A DNA stretch of 64,000 nt from CAWAVN01 sp963844315 (GCA_963844315.1 CAWJOC010000034.1:496001-560000); one strand, 5' to 3'. Positions 30,208 through 40,441 are shown, counted from the first letter of the stretch. Program-made: numbers and translations. The notes: generated by a model from the letters alone, not told the origin.

Positions 30208-31790
30208 TTATGCGGAGTAGGGTTTAATGTCCGAGGGTTTGCGCGGGGCCACGTGCGAGGCCAGCACGCGATGGACGCCTTGGTGCATCGCCACCAGATT
30301 CACAAGCACCGCCAGGATGGCAAGGATTACAAGGATCATAAGCACGATCGCGGTCGCGGACTCCGAGCGGGAATACAAGTACATGGATGTGTTAATGGGA
30401 TCGAGCACCTGAATGAAGTGATAACGCCCATTGCGAAGATCGATGACTTTGCTCAAGAACAGAATCTGCGGTCCCACGATGGCCGCCATCAGCACCAGAA
30501 ACGTGACCACGCGGGCATGGGCGGGCTTGACCAGTTCCGAAACCGTTTGCCCCCAACGGGCCAAAGCCGTATTGATGCCATTATAAATCACAAGCTGCAA
30601 ACACAAGGCCGTCACCACGGCGAATTCCCGGTCGGGCTGCCGAAACGCATTGGCAATTCGCGACCAAAAGCTGCCGCCGTACCAACCCCCACGGGCAAAG
30701 TACGCCATCGCGACGGCGAACAAGACCCAAATGAAAGCGATTTGAAACACGACGAACATAAACCCGCGCGCTCCTCCCGGCAGAAACGGGACCAGCAGCA
30801 GGCGGAGCCAGGAGCTTTTGGGAAACTCCCGACGAATCCGTGCGCAGAGGCTGTCCAGTTCCGCCGTGAACGCCAAACCAAAGGCCGCCCAATGGCCGAT
30901 GGAAATCAGGGCGAAGACGAAGAGCACCTCTTCGTCGGCCTTGGTTCCAGTCCACAAGCAATACCCAAAGGTCACCAGCCATAACATCCAAAACTGCACC
31001 ATGGCGGTGATGCGAATGCCGGTGCTGTGGTTGGCGGATTCAAACGTGAGATTGGCCGTCGCGATCTGCTGGAACAGCACGAAGTAAGACACCAGCCCCA
31101 CCAGCGCCGCCGCGTTGATCTGCCAGAACACGGCATTCGTGATGGCAAACCAGGTCTGAAAAATCATCATCGAAGCCAAGGACCAGGCAGTGACGGCCGC
31201 CCCGATCAGTTGGCCAACCAGAACCATCGAAAGCAGCCCCTGCGTTGTGCGCTGCTTGGATAGCGTGCTGATCATCAAGGCGGCCATGGAAAGCATCATG
31301 GAAATCACGAGCGTCACCACAAGGACGTAAGCCTGCGCGGCGCGTCGAAGCCTTGCATGGTGGAAGCAAACGCCATGAACGGCGTGATCGCCGAGTAAAA
31401 AATCAGGCATTGCACTAGTGCGCTCAAAGCTCGACCGCGCACGATTTGCTGCGGAGTGATCGTTGAGACGCTCAAGATTTCAAAAGTATTAAAATCCCGC
31501 TCGGCTTGCAGGCTCTTATAAGCCCCAAAGGGTACGATCAATAACGTGGCGACCGCGAGCGCGATATAAAACCCGATGAAAAAATACCGCCCCGCCGGGC
31601 CGTATTGGACTTGCGTTTGAAACATCAACAGCCCGAACACCGACACCAGCCAGGCCACCGTCAAGAGCAGCATGAAGGTGATGACGAACTGCCGGCTTTT
31701 CAGCGATTGGCGAAGCTCCTTCACCAGAATCGGATTCGCCCAATCCACAATCCGGACCAGCCAGGGCGAATTGACGTCAAATGTGCTCAT
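30208..31790 (-). CDS. ABC-2-type transporter permease, one frame break
   Basis: Polytopic membrane protein of about 527 aa after repair, with about 10-12 predicted helices. The N-terminus (NPILVKELRQSLKSRQF) is the typical amphipathic opening of ABC-2 permeases that act with a separate ATPase. FNTFEILSVSTITPQQIVRGR resembles the coupling region. The frame breaks near 31343, where adding one G restores FDGAAQAYVLVVT. No ATPase gene adjoins it: the neighbours are the phosphodiesterase and, beyond a 360-bp repeat region, nadD, so its partner is elsewhere. Substrate unknown. Confidence 0.85.
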
Positions 31791-31892
31791 GAATGTTGAT
31801 AATCAATGTTGGGAGAGGAACGGAAAATCATCATTGCAGTGTAATCGCAGACCAACGGGGAAGCCAACTGAGACGGGCAGTTCAATCCTCGC

Positions 31893-32104
31893 GTGTGCCA
31901 TTGGAACTGCCATTGCGAGCGTGGCTGGGGTCAGGTTGTCGCCAGCAGGCATTGAAAACAGATTGGGCGTCATGCGACAACCTGCCCCCAGGGATTGGAC
32001 TCATCCGATCTGGGGGCAGGTTGTCGATCATGCCGACCTCAAAGACTCCGAGCCATCCTCGACAACCTGCCCCCAGCCACGCTGCGGCAAAGCTGGTGGC
32101 ACAC
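31893..32104. repeat. Complex nested palindrome, GTGTGCCA-ended
   Basis: Outer imperfect inverted repeat: left arm about 31893-31941 and right arm about 32060-32104, ending in GTGTGCCA and TGGCACAC like the copies at 11691 and 56148. Inside, a second inverted pair (about 31974-31990 and 32020-32036) repeats the same inner motif, CGACAACCTGCCCCCAG and its complement, so that motif occurs four times. It fills most of the 359-bp gap 31791-32149 between the permease and nadD. Confidence 0.88.
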
Positions 32105-32149
32105 AACTTCAGTCAATCGGGGGATGACGGTGCAATCCTATAAAATTCG

Positions 32150-32749
32150 TCATCGGTAGAGTTTCTGTTCCGCGATGTAGGCTTCCACCGCGCGGGGGAC
32201 CATGAAGCGAATGCTTTTCCCGTCGTGTACTCTCCGGCGAATGTCAGTTGAAGACAGATCAATCCCCGGCATCGACACCAGCTTGACGCGGGAAGCCATA
32301 GGCGATCCCAATCGCTCGGCCAGTTCCATTTCCGTGGGCAAGGGTCGGTCTCCGCGGTTGACCGCGACCACCGTGGCCAACTCCACAATCCGCTCCGGCT
32401 CCCGCCAGGTGGGAAGATCATGAAGCGAATCCCCGCCGATTAGAAAGAATAACTCATCATCGGACCGCTCGGCGTGAAGCTCGCTCAGCGTGTCCACGGT
32501 GTAGGACTTGCCCTCCCGCGAAAACTCCATGCGGTTGATCACGAAATCCGCGTGCCCGGCGATGGCGAACTCCAGCATCTCGGCTCGTTGTTTCCCCGAA
32601 GAGATGGCCGATCCGGTTTTGTGCGGCGGAAGTCCGGCGGGCAAGAACCAGACCTGATCCAACCGGCACTGCTCCCGGCATTGCTCCGCCATCACCAGAT
32701 GCCCCCAATGGATGGGATCAAACGTCCCGCCAAAAATGCCCAACCGCAT
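32150..32749 (-). CDS. nadD: Nicotinate-nucleotide adenylyltransferase
   Basis: Adenylates nicotinate mononucleotide with ATP to make deamido-NAD in the NAD pathway. 199 aa, a normal family length. The nucleotidyl-transferase signature GGTFDPIHWGHL (residues 7-18) has the two His of the HxGH motif. IGGDSLHDLPTWREP is the central acceptor loop and DLSSTDIRRRV the C-terminal ISSTxIR motif that binds ATP phosphate. Complete and unbroken. Cytosolic housekeeping enzyme; the upstream 250 bp separate it from a divergent small coiled-coil gene. Confidence 0.97.
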   Translation of the reverse strand: MRLGIFGGTFDPIHWGHLVMAEQCREQCRLDQVWFLPAGLPPHKTGSAISSGKQRAEMLEFAIAGHADFVINRMEFSREGKSYTVDTLSELHAERSDDELFFLIGGDSLHDLPTWREPERIVELATVVAVNRGDRPLPTEMELAERLGSPMASRVKLVSMPGIDLSSTDIRRRVHDGKSIRFMVPRAVEAYIAEQKLYR

Positions 32750-33000
32750 TGCAAGTTCCTTTCAATCGCCCAATGAAATCTGTTTCTCGATGATCCTGAT
32801 CCCACCATACCAAAAAATGCCGGACGTGTTATGGACGACATTGACTCCCCCCACGCTTTGCAAATGCACAGTCAGACATCAGCGGGCGGCTTGAGGTTGA
32901 CGCGATTTCGCGAAAGGTTATGATCCGCGACCCGCAGATTGCGTTGTTCAGGAGGAATAACGCGGCACGGGATGTCATGCCCCAGGGAAGGAATCCAAAG

Positions 33001-33177
33001 ATGTTGACGACCCATCAAATCCGGGAACATTTTGAGTCGGTGGAGCTTGAGCGGTTGCGTGCCGAGGTGCGGGAACTCCAAGCCCGCATCAACCGATTGC
33101 AGTCCGAGTTGATGCAATACCGCCAGGGTGCCGACGCCAACGTCACCAATCCGCCGCGAATCGCCGCCGAGGAATAA
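33001..33177 (+). CDS. Short coiled-coil protein of unknown function
   Basis: 58 aa from ATG 33001, preceded by AGGGAAGG at 10-15 nt. Residues about 10-42 form a Leu/Glu/Arg-rich heptad-like coiled coil (ELERLRAEVRELQARINRLQ), with a short polar tail. Earlier in-frame ATGs at 32920 and 32977 could extend it to 85 or 66 aa; 33001 is preferred because the coil begins there and the ribosome site fits. No family is recognised. It could be a small scaffold or a structural partner. Confidence 0.6.
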   Translation: MLTTHQIREHFESVELERLRAEVRELQARINRLQSELMQYRQGADANVTNPPRIAAEE

Positions 33178-33480
33178 ATCCGCCCCGCGCGATCCCCGGT
33201 CTCAGATTTGAGCGGGGGCGGAATTCGGGTTCTGGCGAGACCTGCGATCTTCGGATTTTTTCAGCCCGGCAACCGGTTTTGCGAAACCTGGACCTCTCTC
33301 CAAGCGTTTTTGGATTGGTAGGCAATCGTCGCAGTTTGGCTTGGCGAAGAATTTCCCCTTGAGAGTTTTTCAGAGCGGCTTCAGAACCGTTATACTCTTT
33401 GAAGGGGAATTTGCGCCAAACCGGCATCGCGGCGAGAGCCTTTCCGAATCCAATTCCAGGGCGTCAAGGAGAGCATCAGC
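33178..33480. other. Intergenic, 303 bp, promoter region of the PQQ-like gene
   Basis: No gene seen. TATACT at 33391-33396 is a reasonable -10 box, with a weak TTTTCA-like -35 about 18 nt upstream, 85 nt before the next start. Support is modest. Confidence 0.35.
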
Positions 33481-35798
33481 ATGCGAAAGCACAAACCCGC
33501 GCATTCGTCTGGGGGATTCTTTCGTTGGCCGGTTGGTCTTCGTTGGATTCTCGTCGCCCTCTGTTTTTGCACAATGGCGAATTCGGCTTTTGCTCAGTAT
33601 CCTCCCGGCGGAAACGGGCTGGGCGGGCTCATTGTCGCCGACCGTAACCGCACCCGCGTCTTGAGGGAAGCCCAGGAACTGATCGCGGCCAACAAATTCC
33701 TGGAAGCGCTGGGATACCTGCAAACCCTATTGGAGCAGGAGGAAGATCTGCTCCTTAGGCCCGCCGCCAATGATAACAGCGGCGTGTTTCGCAGCATGAA
33801 GGCCGAGGTCAAGCGCATCATCGAGAATCTTCCGCCCGATGGCCGGGAGGTTTATCTTAGGAACACCAGTCCCGTGGCGAGCGCGCTCCTCAAGGAAGCC
33901 CTTGAGGAAAACGACGAGGACAAACTGGCCGAGGTCGCCCGGTTGTATTACCACACCCCGGCCGGTTATGAAGCCACCTATCGCATGGGATTAAAGCAGT
34001 TCGATCATGGCGAACCCATGCAGGCGGCGTTAATCCTGCGGCGATTGCAGCGCAACGCCGAAGTCGCGAAGCCGTTTGAACCGCTGCTTTCCCTACGGAT
34101 CGCCCTGTGTTGGATCCGGGCGGGAATGCCCGATGAGGCCAACGCCATCTTTCAATCGCTTCGCACGTCGCGGAATGCCCAAACCGTGATGCTCTCCGGC
34201 ACCGAGAGGGATTTGTTTACCGACAATGGGGAACCGTCGGCGTGGCTTTCGCAGCTCATCAAAGATCAAGCCGCCCCGCAGTATGCCAATCATGAGACCG
34301 ATTGGCTGATGCCCGGCGGTCGTCCGAGCCGAAACGCCATCTTGCCCTGGCCCAAGCCGAGTGAGGCCGAGTCTTGGAATGTGTCCACCGTGGTCGATTC
34401 ATATTCCAAAGACCCCAACGATCCCCTGGAAACGCCGTTGGACCTCACCTATCGATCGGTGGTGACCGAGCAGGGAAATTTCCGCTCACGAAGCGCTCCG
34501 CACCAACTGCCCAGCCGTCAACCTTTGGTCGTGGACGGGATGGTGATCGGCCGCCTGTTTCCCACGGTGGGGATTTACGACCTGGAAAGCGGCGATTCTC
34601 TGTTTCAAACCTTTGGAGAGGATGAAGCGCTGCAAAGTCTCGTGGACCCCAATGAGGAGCAGCAAATCCCCAACTGGAGAATCTTCTTGGGGCAGTTGAT
34701 AAACCAACGATTGTGGGATGATGGAACCTTTGGCCGCATGTCGAGCGATGGCGAACGGCTGTATTGCATTGAAGATTCAGGGTTTTGGTCTCCGATCTCC
34801 ACGGGCAAGGATCCCGCGATCTTGCCCGTCCCGACCTATAACGTTTTGGGCGCCTACAATTTCACGGATGGCAAACTGCTTTGGGAAGCCGGCGGAGCCA
34901 CCCAACTGCGTCACGGAGATCCGCTGCCGATGGCGGGACGGTATTTTTTGGGGCCGCCGCTGCCCATGGCGGGGCGATTGTATTGCCTGGTCGATGTGAA
35001 CCAGGAAATCCAACTTAATGTGCTCAATGCGGCCACCGGGCGCTCGAATGGTCGCAACCGCTCGCGACGCCTATGCAACTGACGATTGACCAGGACCGCG
35101 CCCGGCGGACTTCGGGCGTTTCCGTGGCGTATGCGGATGGCGTGCTGGTTTGCCCGACGGATGCTGGGGCGATTGTGGTGCTCGATCTGACGTCGCGTTC
35201 CTTGCTCTGGGGCTTTCCCACGGAGACCGGCAATGGGAATGGAACTGGCAATCTTCCCGTTCTCAGGGGCAACCGCATCCAGCCTGTGGATCCGTCGCGC
35301 GGTTCCGGTTTGCCCAGTGGTTGGATTGATTCCACTCCGGTGATCTTCCAGGACAAAGTCATTCTGACCCCGCTCAAGTCCTCCAAGATCTACCTGTTGG
35401 ATTTGCTCACTGGCAAACGGATCTGGGAGCAGTCGCGCGGGCAGGGGCTTTACGTCGCTGGGGTGACTAGCAGCATGGCCATCGTGGTCGGCACGCGGAA
35501 CGTGCAAACCTGGAACATCCACAACGACCAAACCGGCTGGAAAGACCCGCTCGAACTCTCCGCGATCCCAACAGGACGGGGCGTGATTGTGGGATCGAGC
35601 CTCCTGCTTCCCGCCGGGAAACAGTTATTGGTAGTCGATTTGAAGACCGGAACGGAACAGAAACCCATCCCGGTTTCAGAGAACGTGGAGTTAGGCAATC
35701 TCGTGGTCGCCCAAGGCCGGCTGATTTCCCAAGGCGTCTCCTCTTTGGACGTGCTGCCATTTCCAAAAGTCGATGCGGTCGATTCCAAGACGGAGTGA
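33481..35798 (+). CDS. Secreted PQQ/BamB-like beta-propeller protein, one frame break, possibly truncated
   Basis: About 772 aa after repair. Signal peptide (about residues 18-39, ending near NSAFAQ). A helical, TPR-like region (about 55-260; LREAQELIAANKFLEALGYL, AALILRRLQRNAEVAK) is followed by a PQQ-like propeller (about 340-760) with repeated strands such as VVDGMVIGRLFPTVGIYDLE, GVLVCPTDAGAIVVLDL and KIYLLDLLTGKRIWEQS. The frame breaks near 35040; adding one G restores ATGALEWSQPLATPMQLTI. The gene ends in KVDAVDSKTE exactly where an intergenic direct repeat begins (35796). Planctomycete proteins of this kind usually continue with further TPR-like sequence, so a lost C-terminus is possible. 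Confidence 0.85.
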
Positions 35799-35823
35799 CC
35801 AATGACCAAATCCCAATGACCAA
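35796..35823. repeat. Short direct repeat (CCAATGACCAAA type)
   Basis: Two near-identical units, CCAATGACCAAAT and CCCAATGACCAAA, in tandem at the stop codon of the PQQ-like gene. The TGA stop itself overlaps the first unit. This type of repeat is common between genes of environmental bacteria; here it may mark the point where the 3' end of the gene was replaced. Confidence 0.7.
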
Positions 35824-35847
35824 AAAAGTAGAGGACGAGTCTCCGAA

Positions 35848-35919
35848 TCATGAGCAGCACGGCGCGTAGCTGCCGGTGTTTGCACGTTCGACCGGCGGCT
35901 GACGCCGTGCCGCTCATGA
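35848..35919. repeat. Imperfect palindrome between convergent genes
   Basis: Inverted repeat with arms about 35848-35877 and 35891-35919 (outer ends TCATGAGC and GCTCATGA). It lies between convergent genes and could terminate both. Its right end supplies the TGA stop of the minus-strand gene at 35914. Confidence 0.8.
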
Positions 35920-36393
35920 GGTCTGGGACTGTTTGACGATGTCTTCAATCAAAGCCCGGCCAAAAAGTCGGTCGGCGAGATGCCGAACTTCCAGGGTCGC
36001 CTGCGGAGTGCTCTCGGCGTAGGAAAGCAGCATTTCGGGATTCACAAACGCCAATGCCGGTTGGTCGAGCCTTTGCGTTTTGGCCACGGTCCTGAGCAAC
36101 TGGCGGTCGCTATTGGAGAGGTGGTGCAGGTCGCAAAGCTGTGTGAACAAGCCTTCGCGGTCCAATCCCGGCTGGCGCCGGGGCTTTCGCCAGCGGTCCC
36201 AGAAATACAGCCCCATCCAGAGAGCTCCGATCGCCAAGAGGATTACGATCCAGATTCCATTCTCGGAAATCGAATTGGACCGGCGAAACCAGCGGTTGAC
36301 GGCGCTCGAAATCTCCACCGTGCTCGCAAGCAGATTCCCGGCAGGGCAGACGATTGACCAAAGCTCTCGGAACATCGAACGGGTCCTTGGCAA
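35914..36393 (-). CDS. Small membrane protein of unknown function
   Basis: 159 aa as read. One strong membrane helix (about residues 47-64, WIVILLAIGALWMGLYFW) with a basic stop sequence (RWRKPRRQ), then a cytoplasmic domain of about 85 residues (LFTQLCDLHHLSNSDRQLL, LDQPALAFVNPEMLL). It starts 17 nt after the HEAT-repeat gene on the same strand, so they form a two-gene operon. A later Met (residue 7) may be the true start. The last codons and stop lie in a palindrome. No function recognised. Confidence 0.78.
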   Translation of the reverse strand: MPRTRSMFRELWSIVCPAGNLLASTVEISSAVNRWFRRSNSISENGIWIVILLAIGALWMGLYFWDRWRKPRRQPGLDREGLFTQLCDLHHLSNSDRQLLRTVAKTQRLDQPALAFVNPEMLLSYAESTPQATLEVRHLADRLFGRALIEDIVKQSQTS

Positions 36394-36410
36394 GAAATCG
36401 CTTTCCGCCT

Positions 36411-38033
36411 TTAGCGAGTAGGCAGGCTTTCCGGGATGACTTGGGGCGTTTCATTTTTAGCGAATTGGGCCAACGCCTCTTCCGCGGCGTCACGGACCCG
36501 TGGGTGGGGATCGTTTTGCATCGACACCAACGCGGCGAGGATCTCGGGACCGGGAATTTGTCCGAGCACTTCAATCGTCGTCCGCCGGATGAGGGCATCT
36601 TCATCCTTCAGCAACTGCATGAGGGCGGGCAGGACCAGGGCGTGCCAGCCAAACGCCAAAGCGCCCCGGATCGCGCGAATCCGCCGGCGGCGAATGGGAT
36701 GGTGAAACTCATACATCAACCGCATCAGGCAATCGGGATCGATTTTTTGCAGGAGTTTCGAGGCATTTGCCAAGGCGGCGGGCGACATGGATTCAAACCG
36801 CGAGAGCAGGCATTCCAAATCGAAGCCCTGAAGTTCCTGCCTGGCGACCGCCTGGACGCAGGCTTCGGGGTTGTCGAGCTGGTCGATCAGTTTCTGAAGG
36901 GCATCGGGAACTTTGTGGCTGCGAAGCTGCCCGGTCGCCCAAGCCTGGACATTGGGATCCTCCGATTCCAAGCTGCCGAGCACAATTTCCTGCACGGTTT
37001 CCGAATTCAATTCCTCCAGCACAGCGAGGGCGGCGCTTCGGGCTTCGGATGACCCGTGCCGGACCACCCATTGCCTCAGTTCCTGTTTTGTCTCCCGGCT
37101 TAATCCCGTGGCCGAGGTCAACGTCACCAAGGCGACTTGCAGATCTTCGGGGATCATCTCAAGCGCTTCGGTGCCCTTTTCCAGCCAAGCGAGTTTTTCA
37201 AGCTGCTTCAGGTTTCGTTCTTGCGTGTTCGTCCAGCGTTTGGGAACCCACCGGAGCATCGCCAGGATAAATTCGGGATCCTCGCGGTACTGCAAAGCAT
37301 CCACGACCCTTGGAGGCGGATAGGGCTTCGAAATCGAGTCCAACACGAACCGCATCACGCCCGGATGCCGGCTCGTCTGCAATAGCTCTTTCGCCAAAGA
37401 CCGGCACTCCAAGGTTCCCTGGGCGAGAAGTTTTTGGGGAATCGCATCGCCTGGCCTTGAGAGTGCGAACAGGGACTCCACGACGACCTCGGCGTGCGCC
37501 AAATCCTGAAACTGCGACAACGACTGGTCCAAAGCCAAGGTCACCAAGTGCTGAATCTGAGAGGCGTTTTTCAGCGGGGGCTTCCCGGCGTCCTTGTGCC
37601 CATAAAGATGCTCGTACAAGCGGTTGACCAAATGCCTCAGCGTATTGACGGCTTCCTCGTAGAGTCCGGTGCGCTCGCTTCTGAGGACATCCAGCAAGGT
37701 TTCGATCAATCCAAAGGTTTCCCCGGCCCGGGCCAATTCGAGGGCGGGAAGGTCGTAATCGCCGCGCCCCAAAAGCAAACATTGGCGAATCGCGGGAAAA
37801 AGCGCCGTAGCCGATTGCTCCAACTGCCTCTGAACCGGCGGAGCAAATTGCGGATACCTGCGAACGGCCTCCATTTGCTCCCGCACCCCGGATCGAGTCA
37901 ACAGGGACCGGACCGCTTCGGTTTGAATGCTGACGAGCGGCACGTCGAGTGCGGCAATCAACAGTTCCCCGGCGAATGGGTTGGCGGTGGTGGTCAACGT
38001 TTGAAAGGTTTGGGCGAATGGTTCGGCCATCAC
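36411..38033 (-). CDS. HEAT-repeat protein
   Basis: 540 aa, soluble, almost entirely alpha-helical. The C-terminal third shows HEAT/PBS-lyase-like repeats with the typical Pro/Asp turns: SLESEDPNVQAWATGQL, QLLKDEDALIRRTTIEVLG, and MQNDPHPRVRDAAEEAL. The N-terminal 300 residues are helical with less regular repeats. Such proteins are usually binding scaffolds. It is the first gene of an operon with the small membrane protein at 35914-36393, so the pair may form a membrane-anchored scaffold. Partner unknown. Confidence 0.88.
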   Translation of the reverse strand: MMAEPFAQTFQTLTTTANPFAGELLIAALDVPLVSIQTEAVRSLLTRSGVREQMEAVRRYPQFAPPVQRQLEQSATALFPAIRQCLLLGRGDYDLPALELARAGETFGLIETLLDVLRSERTGLYEEAVNTLRHLVNRLYEHLYGHKDAGKPPLKNASQIQHLVTLALDQSLSQFQDLAHAEVVVESLFALSRPGDAIPQKLLAQGTLECRSLAKELLQTSRHPGVMRFVLDSISKPYPPPRVVDALQYREDPEFILAMLRWVPKRWTNTQERNLKQLEKLAWLEKGTEALEMIPEDLQVALVTLTSATGLSRETKQELRQWVVRHGSSEARSAALAVLEELNSETVQEIVLGSLESEDPNVQAWATGQLRSHKVPDALQKLIDQLDNPEACVQAVARQELQGFDLECLLSRFESMSPAALANASKLLQKIDPDCLMRLMYEFHHPIRRRRIRAIRGALAFGWHALVLPALMQLLKDEDALIRRTTIEVLGQIPGPEILAALVSMQNDPHPRVRDAAEEALAQFAKNETPQVIPESLPTR

Positions 38034-38411
38034 GTTTTAGCCAAAGTTTGCAGGTGAGGAAAACTTCATCAGTTGTTTATCGAATAGGGTGGGGAATTCA
38101 CTTCACTTAGGATGCACAAGGCGGAGCCGTTCGCATGATCCCGGTAACCCAAACTCCGAGAGCCGGTTTTGCAGCCCGAATCGGCTAGGAGAAAGCCTGA
38201 GACCACTCTAATCCTAAGCCCGGTTCCGTGAGGAACGGGGCCGGAGCGCGTCGGGATTTCAAGACTTTTCCGGGGCTTTTTCAGAAACCTGGCCGAATGT
38301 GCAACTTCTATGGATTTTCTGGTGGACTGACTCCCGTTTTCGCGAGAATCCGCTAATATACCGCGCGGGATTTGGGACGGAGATCCCCTGGAATTAGAAA
38401 GCGCTGTCACT
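38034..38411. other. Divergent intergenic region, 378 bp
   Basis: No gene found. It separates the HEAT gene (minus) from pgsB (plus) and must carry both promoters. A GGTTCC-GTGA-GGAACC-like hairpin lies around 38222-38236 and an AT-rich TAATATACC around 38352-38360 could be a -10 box for pgsB, without a clear -35. Confidence 0.4.
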
Positions 38412-39629
38412 ATGGATGGGGGATTGGTACTGTTGGGAACCACTGCCGTGATGGCAGGGTTGGGCATGCTGGAGGCCCGCGCTCATCGAGGGCGGTTGCA
38501 GCAAATTCCCACCAGGGTCCACGTGAACGGCACGCGGGGCAAATCCAGCGTGACGCGGTTGATTGCCGGCGGCATGCGGGCCGGGGGTGTCCGCACCTGC
38601 GCCAAAACCACGGGCACATTGCCTCGGATGATCCTGCCGGACGGTTCCGAGTATCCCGTCTTCCGGCCCGGCAAAACAAACGTCATCGAGCAGATTCGCA
38701 TCATCCGCACCGCGGTCGCCCATGAAGCGGACGGGCTGGTCATCGAGTGCATGGCTCTCATTCCCTTTTTGCAATGGCTCTCGGAAGCCCGGTTAGTGAA
38801 TGCGACCCATGCCGTCATTACGAACGCGCGGGCGGACCATCTCGACGTGATGGGGCCGACGGAAGAAGATGTGGCCTTGGCCTTGGCGGGAATGATTCCC
38901 ACGAACGGAAAGCTGTTCACGGCGGAGCAAAGGCATCTGGCGATCTTCGAGAAAATCGCCCGCGAGCGAAACACCAAAATCATCGCGGTCACACCCAACG
39001 AAGTCGCGGCGATCACGCCCTTGGATCTGGCGGGGTTTTCCTACATCGAGCATGCCGAGAACGTGGCATTGGCCTTGAAAGTCTGTGCCGACATGGGCAT
39101 CGAACGCAAATCCGCTCTGCCCGGCATGTGGAACGCTAATCGAGACCCCGGCATGATGACCGTGGCGGAACTCGATTTCTTCGGCAGGCGGATTGTGTTC
39201 ATCAATGGATTCGCCGCGAACGATCCCGAATCCACCGAACGCATCTGGAACATGGCGATCGAGCGGTATCCGGACGTGAAGAAACGCATCGCGATTTTCA
39301 ACTGCCGGGCCGACCGTCCCGACCGCTCCAAGCAACTCGCTGAAGTTTTGGTGAATTGGCAACCGGCGGATTATTACTTTCTGATCGGTTCGGGAACTTA
39401 CATTTTCGCCAAGTATGCGGTGGCCAATGGCGTGGACCCCAAAAAACTTTCGATGGCCGAAGGGCATCCTGTGGATGAGATTTTCGAACGGGTCATCGAC
39501 CTCGCGGGCCGGTCCTGTCTGGTGATGGGCATGGCGAACATCGGAGGGCCGGGCTTGGAACTCGTGCGGTATTTCCGCAACCGCAGCCGCGCGGGCGAAA
39601 CCGCATTCGGAAAAGAGGAGCGTGTTTAA
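38412..39629 (+). CDS. pgsB: Poly-gamma-glutamate synthase subunit PgsB/CapB
   Basis: Mur-ligase-like ATP-dependent amide ligase that polymerises glutamate at the membrane. 405 aa. An N-terminal membrane helix is followed by the P-loop VNGTRGKSSVTR (Lys44). Other ligase marks are CAKTTGT, a conserved ECMAL loop and ITNARADHLDVMG (about residues 136-148). Length and motifs match PgsB. The next pgs genes follow after a 329-bp gap that holds a nested palindrome. The expected product is poly-gamma-glutamate, or a related amide polymer, anchored to or released from the cell. Confidence 0.95.
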   Translation: MDGGLVLLGTTAVMAGLGMLEARAHRGRLQQIPTRVHVNGTRGKSSVTRLIAGGMRAGGVRTCAKTTGTLPRMILPDGSEYPVFRPGKTNVIEQIRIIRTAVAHEADGLVIECMALIPFLQWLSEARLVNATHAVITNARADHLDVMGPTEEDVALALAGMIPTNGKLFTAEQRHLAIFEKIARERNTKIIAVTPNEVAAITPLDLAGFSYIEHAENVALALKVCADMGIERKSALPGMWNANRDPGMMTVAELDFFGRRIVFINGFAANDPESTERIWNMAIERYPDVKKRIAIFNCRADRPDRSKQLAEVLVNWQPADYYFLIGSGTYIFAKYAVANGVDPKKLSMAEGHPVDEIFERVIDLAGRSCLVMGMANIGGPGLELVRYFRNRSRAGETAFGKEERV

Positions 39630-39641
39630 TTTAGACTTTAA

Positions 39642-39938
39642 GAGATTAACCACGAAACACACGAAGGACACGAAAAAGACCAAAACGATTTCACCACGAA
39701 GATGCGAAGAGCACAAAGCAAAGTCTTAAATCGCCTAACAAAACCTGGATTCCCAATTGGAAGGTGGAACAGACATTCTTGTCTGTGCTGCTTTTCGGCA
39801 CAGACAGGAATTTCTGTGCAACCTTGTGTTAGGAGTTCTTGTTGATCGAACTGGAGATCCCTGCAAACTTTTGACTTCTTTTTCTTCGTGCCTTTGTGGT
39901 TACTTTTCGTGTCGTTCGTGTGTTTCGTGGTTAACCTC
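39642..39938. repeat. Nested palindromic element inside the pgs operon
   Basis: Outer inverted repeat of about 34 nt (39642-39676 and 39904-39938; core TTAACCACGAAACACACGAA), with an inner, independent inverted repeat (39761-39788 and 39798-39825, AAGGTGGAACAGACATTC) that is a diverged copy of the palindrome at 24685-24749. One element appears to have inserted within or next to another. It separates pgsB from pgsC, which are normally contiguous. Confidence 0.9.
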
Positions 39939-39958
39939 ATTTCTGTTTGAGGTGTGTA

Positions 39959-40441
39959 ATGGATCCGTTGACCGTGGCCATTGGCGTGGGCCTGGCCGTC
40001 AGTTTGATGTTTTCCGAACTCTTCGGCCTGGCGGCCGGGGGAATGGTCGTGCCGGGCTATTTCGCCATGCACCTGACGCAGCCCTTGGCGGTCGTGCTCA
40101 CCTTGGCCGCCGCCTTGGTGACGTATTGGCTGGTTTATGGCCTGTCGATGGTGGTCATCATTTACGGAAAGCGCCGCACCGTGATGATGATCCTCGTGGG
40201 ATTTTTGGTGGGCCTGGTCCTGCAAAACATTCCGATTGGGGCGGTGCAATCGCTCGAAACCATGGAGCAGATGTATCAATTCGAACCCACCGAACTGAGG
40301 GTCATCGGCTATATCATTCCGGGCCTTCTGGCGATCTGGATTGACCGCCAAGGGTTGGTGGAAACCTTGTCCGTTTTGATCACGGCGGCAATCGTCGTGC
40401 GGTTGACATTGATCGTCCTGGGCGTGGAGGGCTTCGCATGA
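39959..40441 (+). CDS. pgsC: Poly-gamma-glutamate synthase membrane subunit PgsC/CapC
   Basis: 160 aa from ATG 39959; an upstream in-frame ATG at 39947 is less likely. Small integral membrane protein with four to five helices and the family opening LTVAIGVGLAVSLMFSELFG followed by AAGGMVVPGY. It forms the membrane part of the polymer synthase together with PgsB. It overlaps the next gene by 4 nt (ATGA). Confidence 0.94.
   Translation: MDPLTVAIGVGLAVSLMFSELFGLAAGGMVVPGYFAMHLTQPLAVVLTLAAALVTYWLVYGLSMVVIIYGKRRTVMMILVGFLVGLVLQNIPIGAVQSLETMEQMYQFEPTELRVIGYIIPGLLAIWIDRQGLVETLSVLITAAIVVRLTLIVLGVEGFA

Noticed and set aside
31893..32104. CRISPR-like array
   Set aside because: The repeats alternate in orientation and spacing is irregular; it is a nested palindrome, and there are no cas genes.
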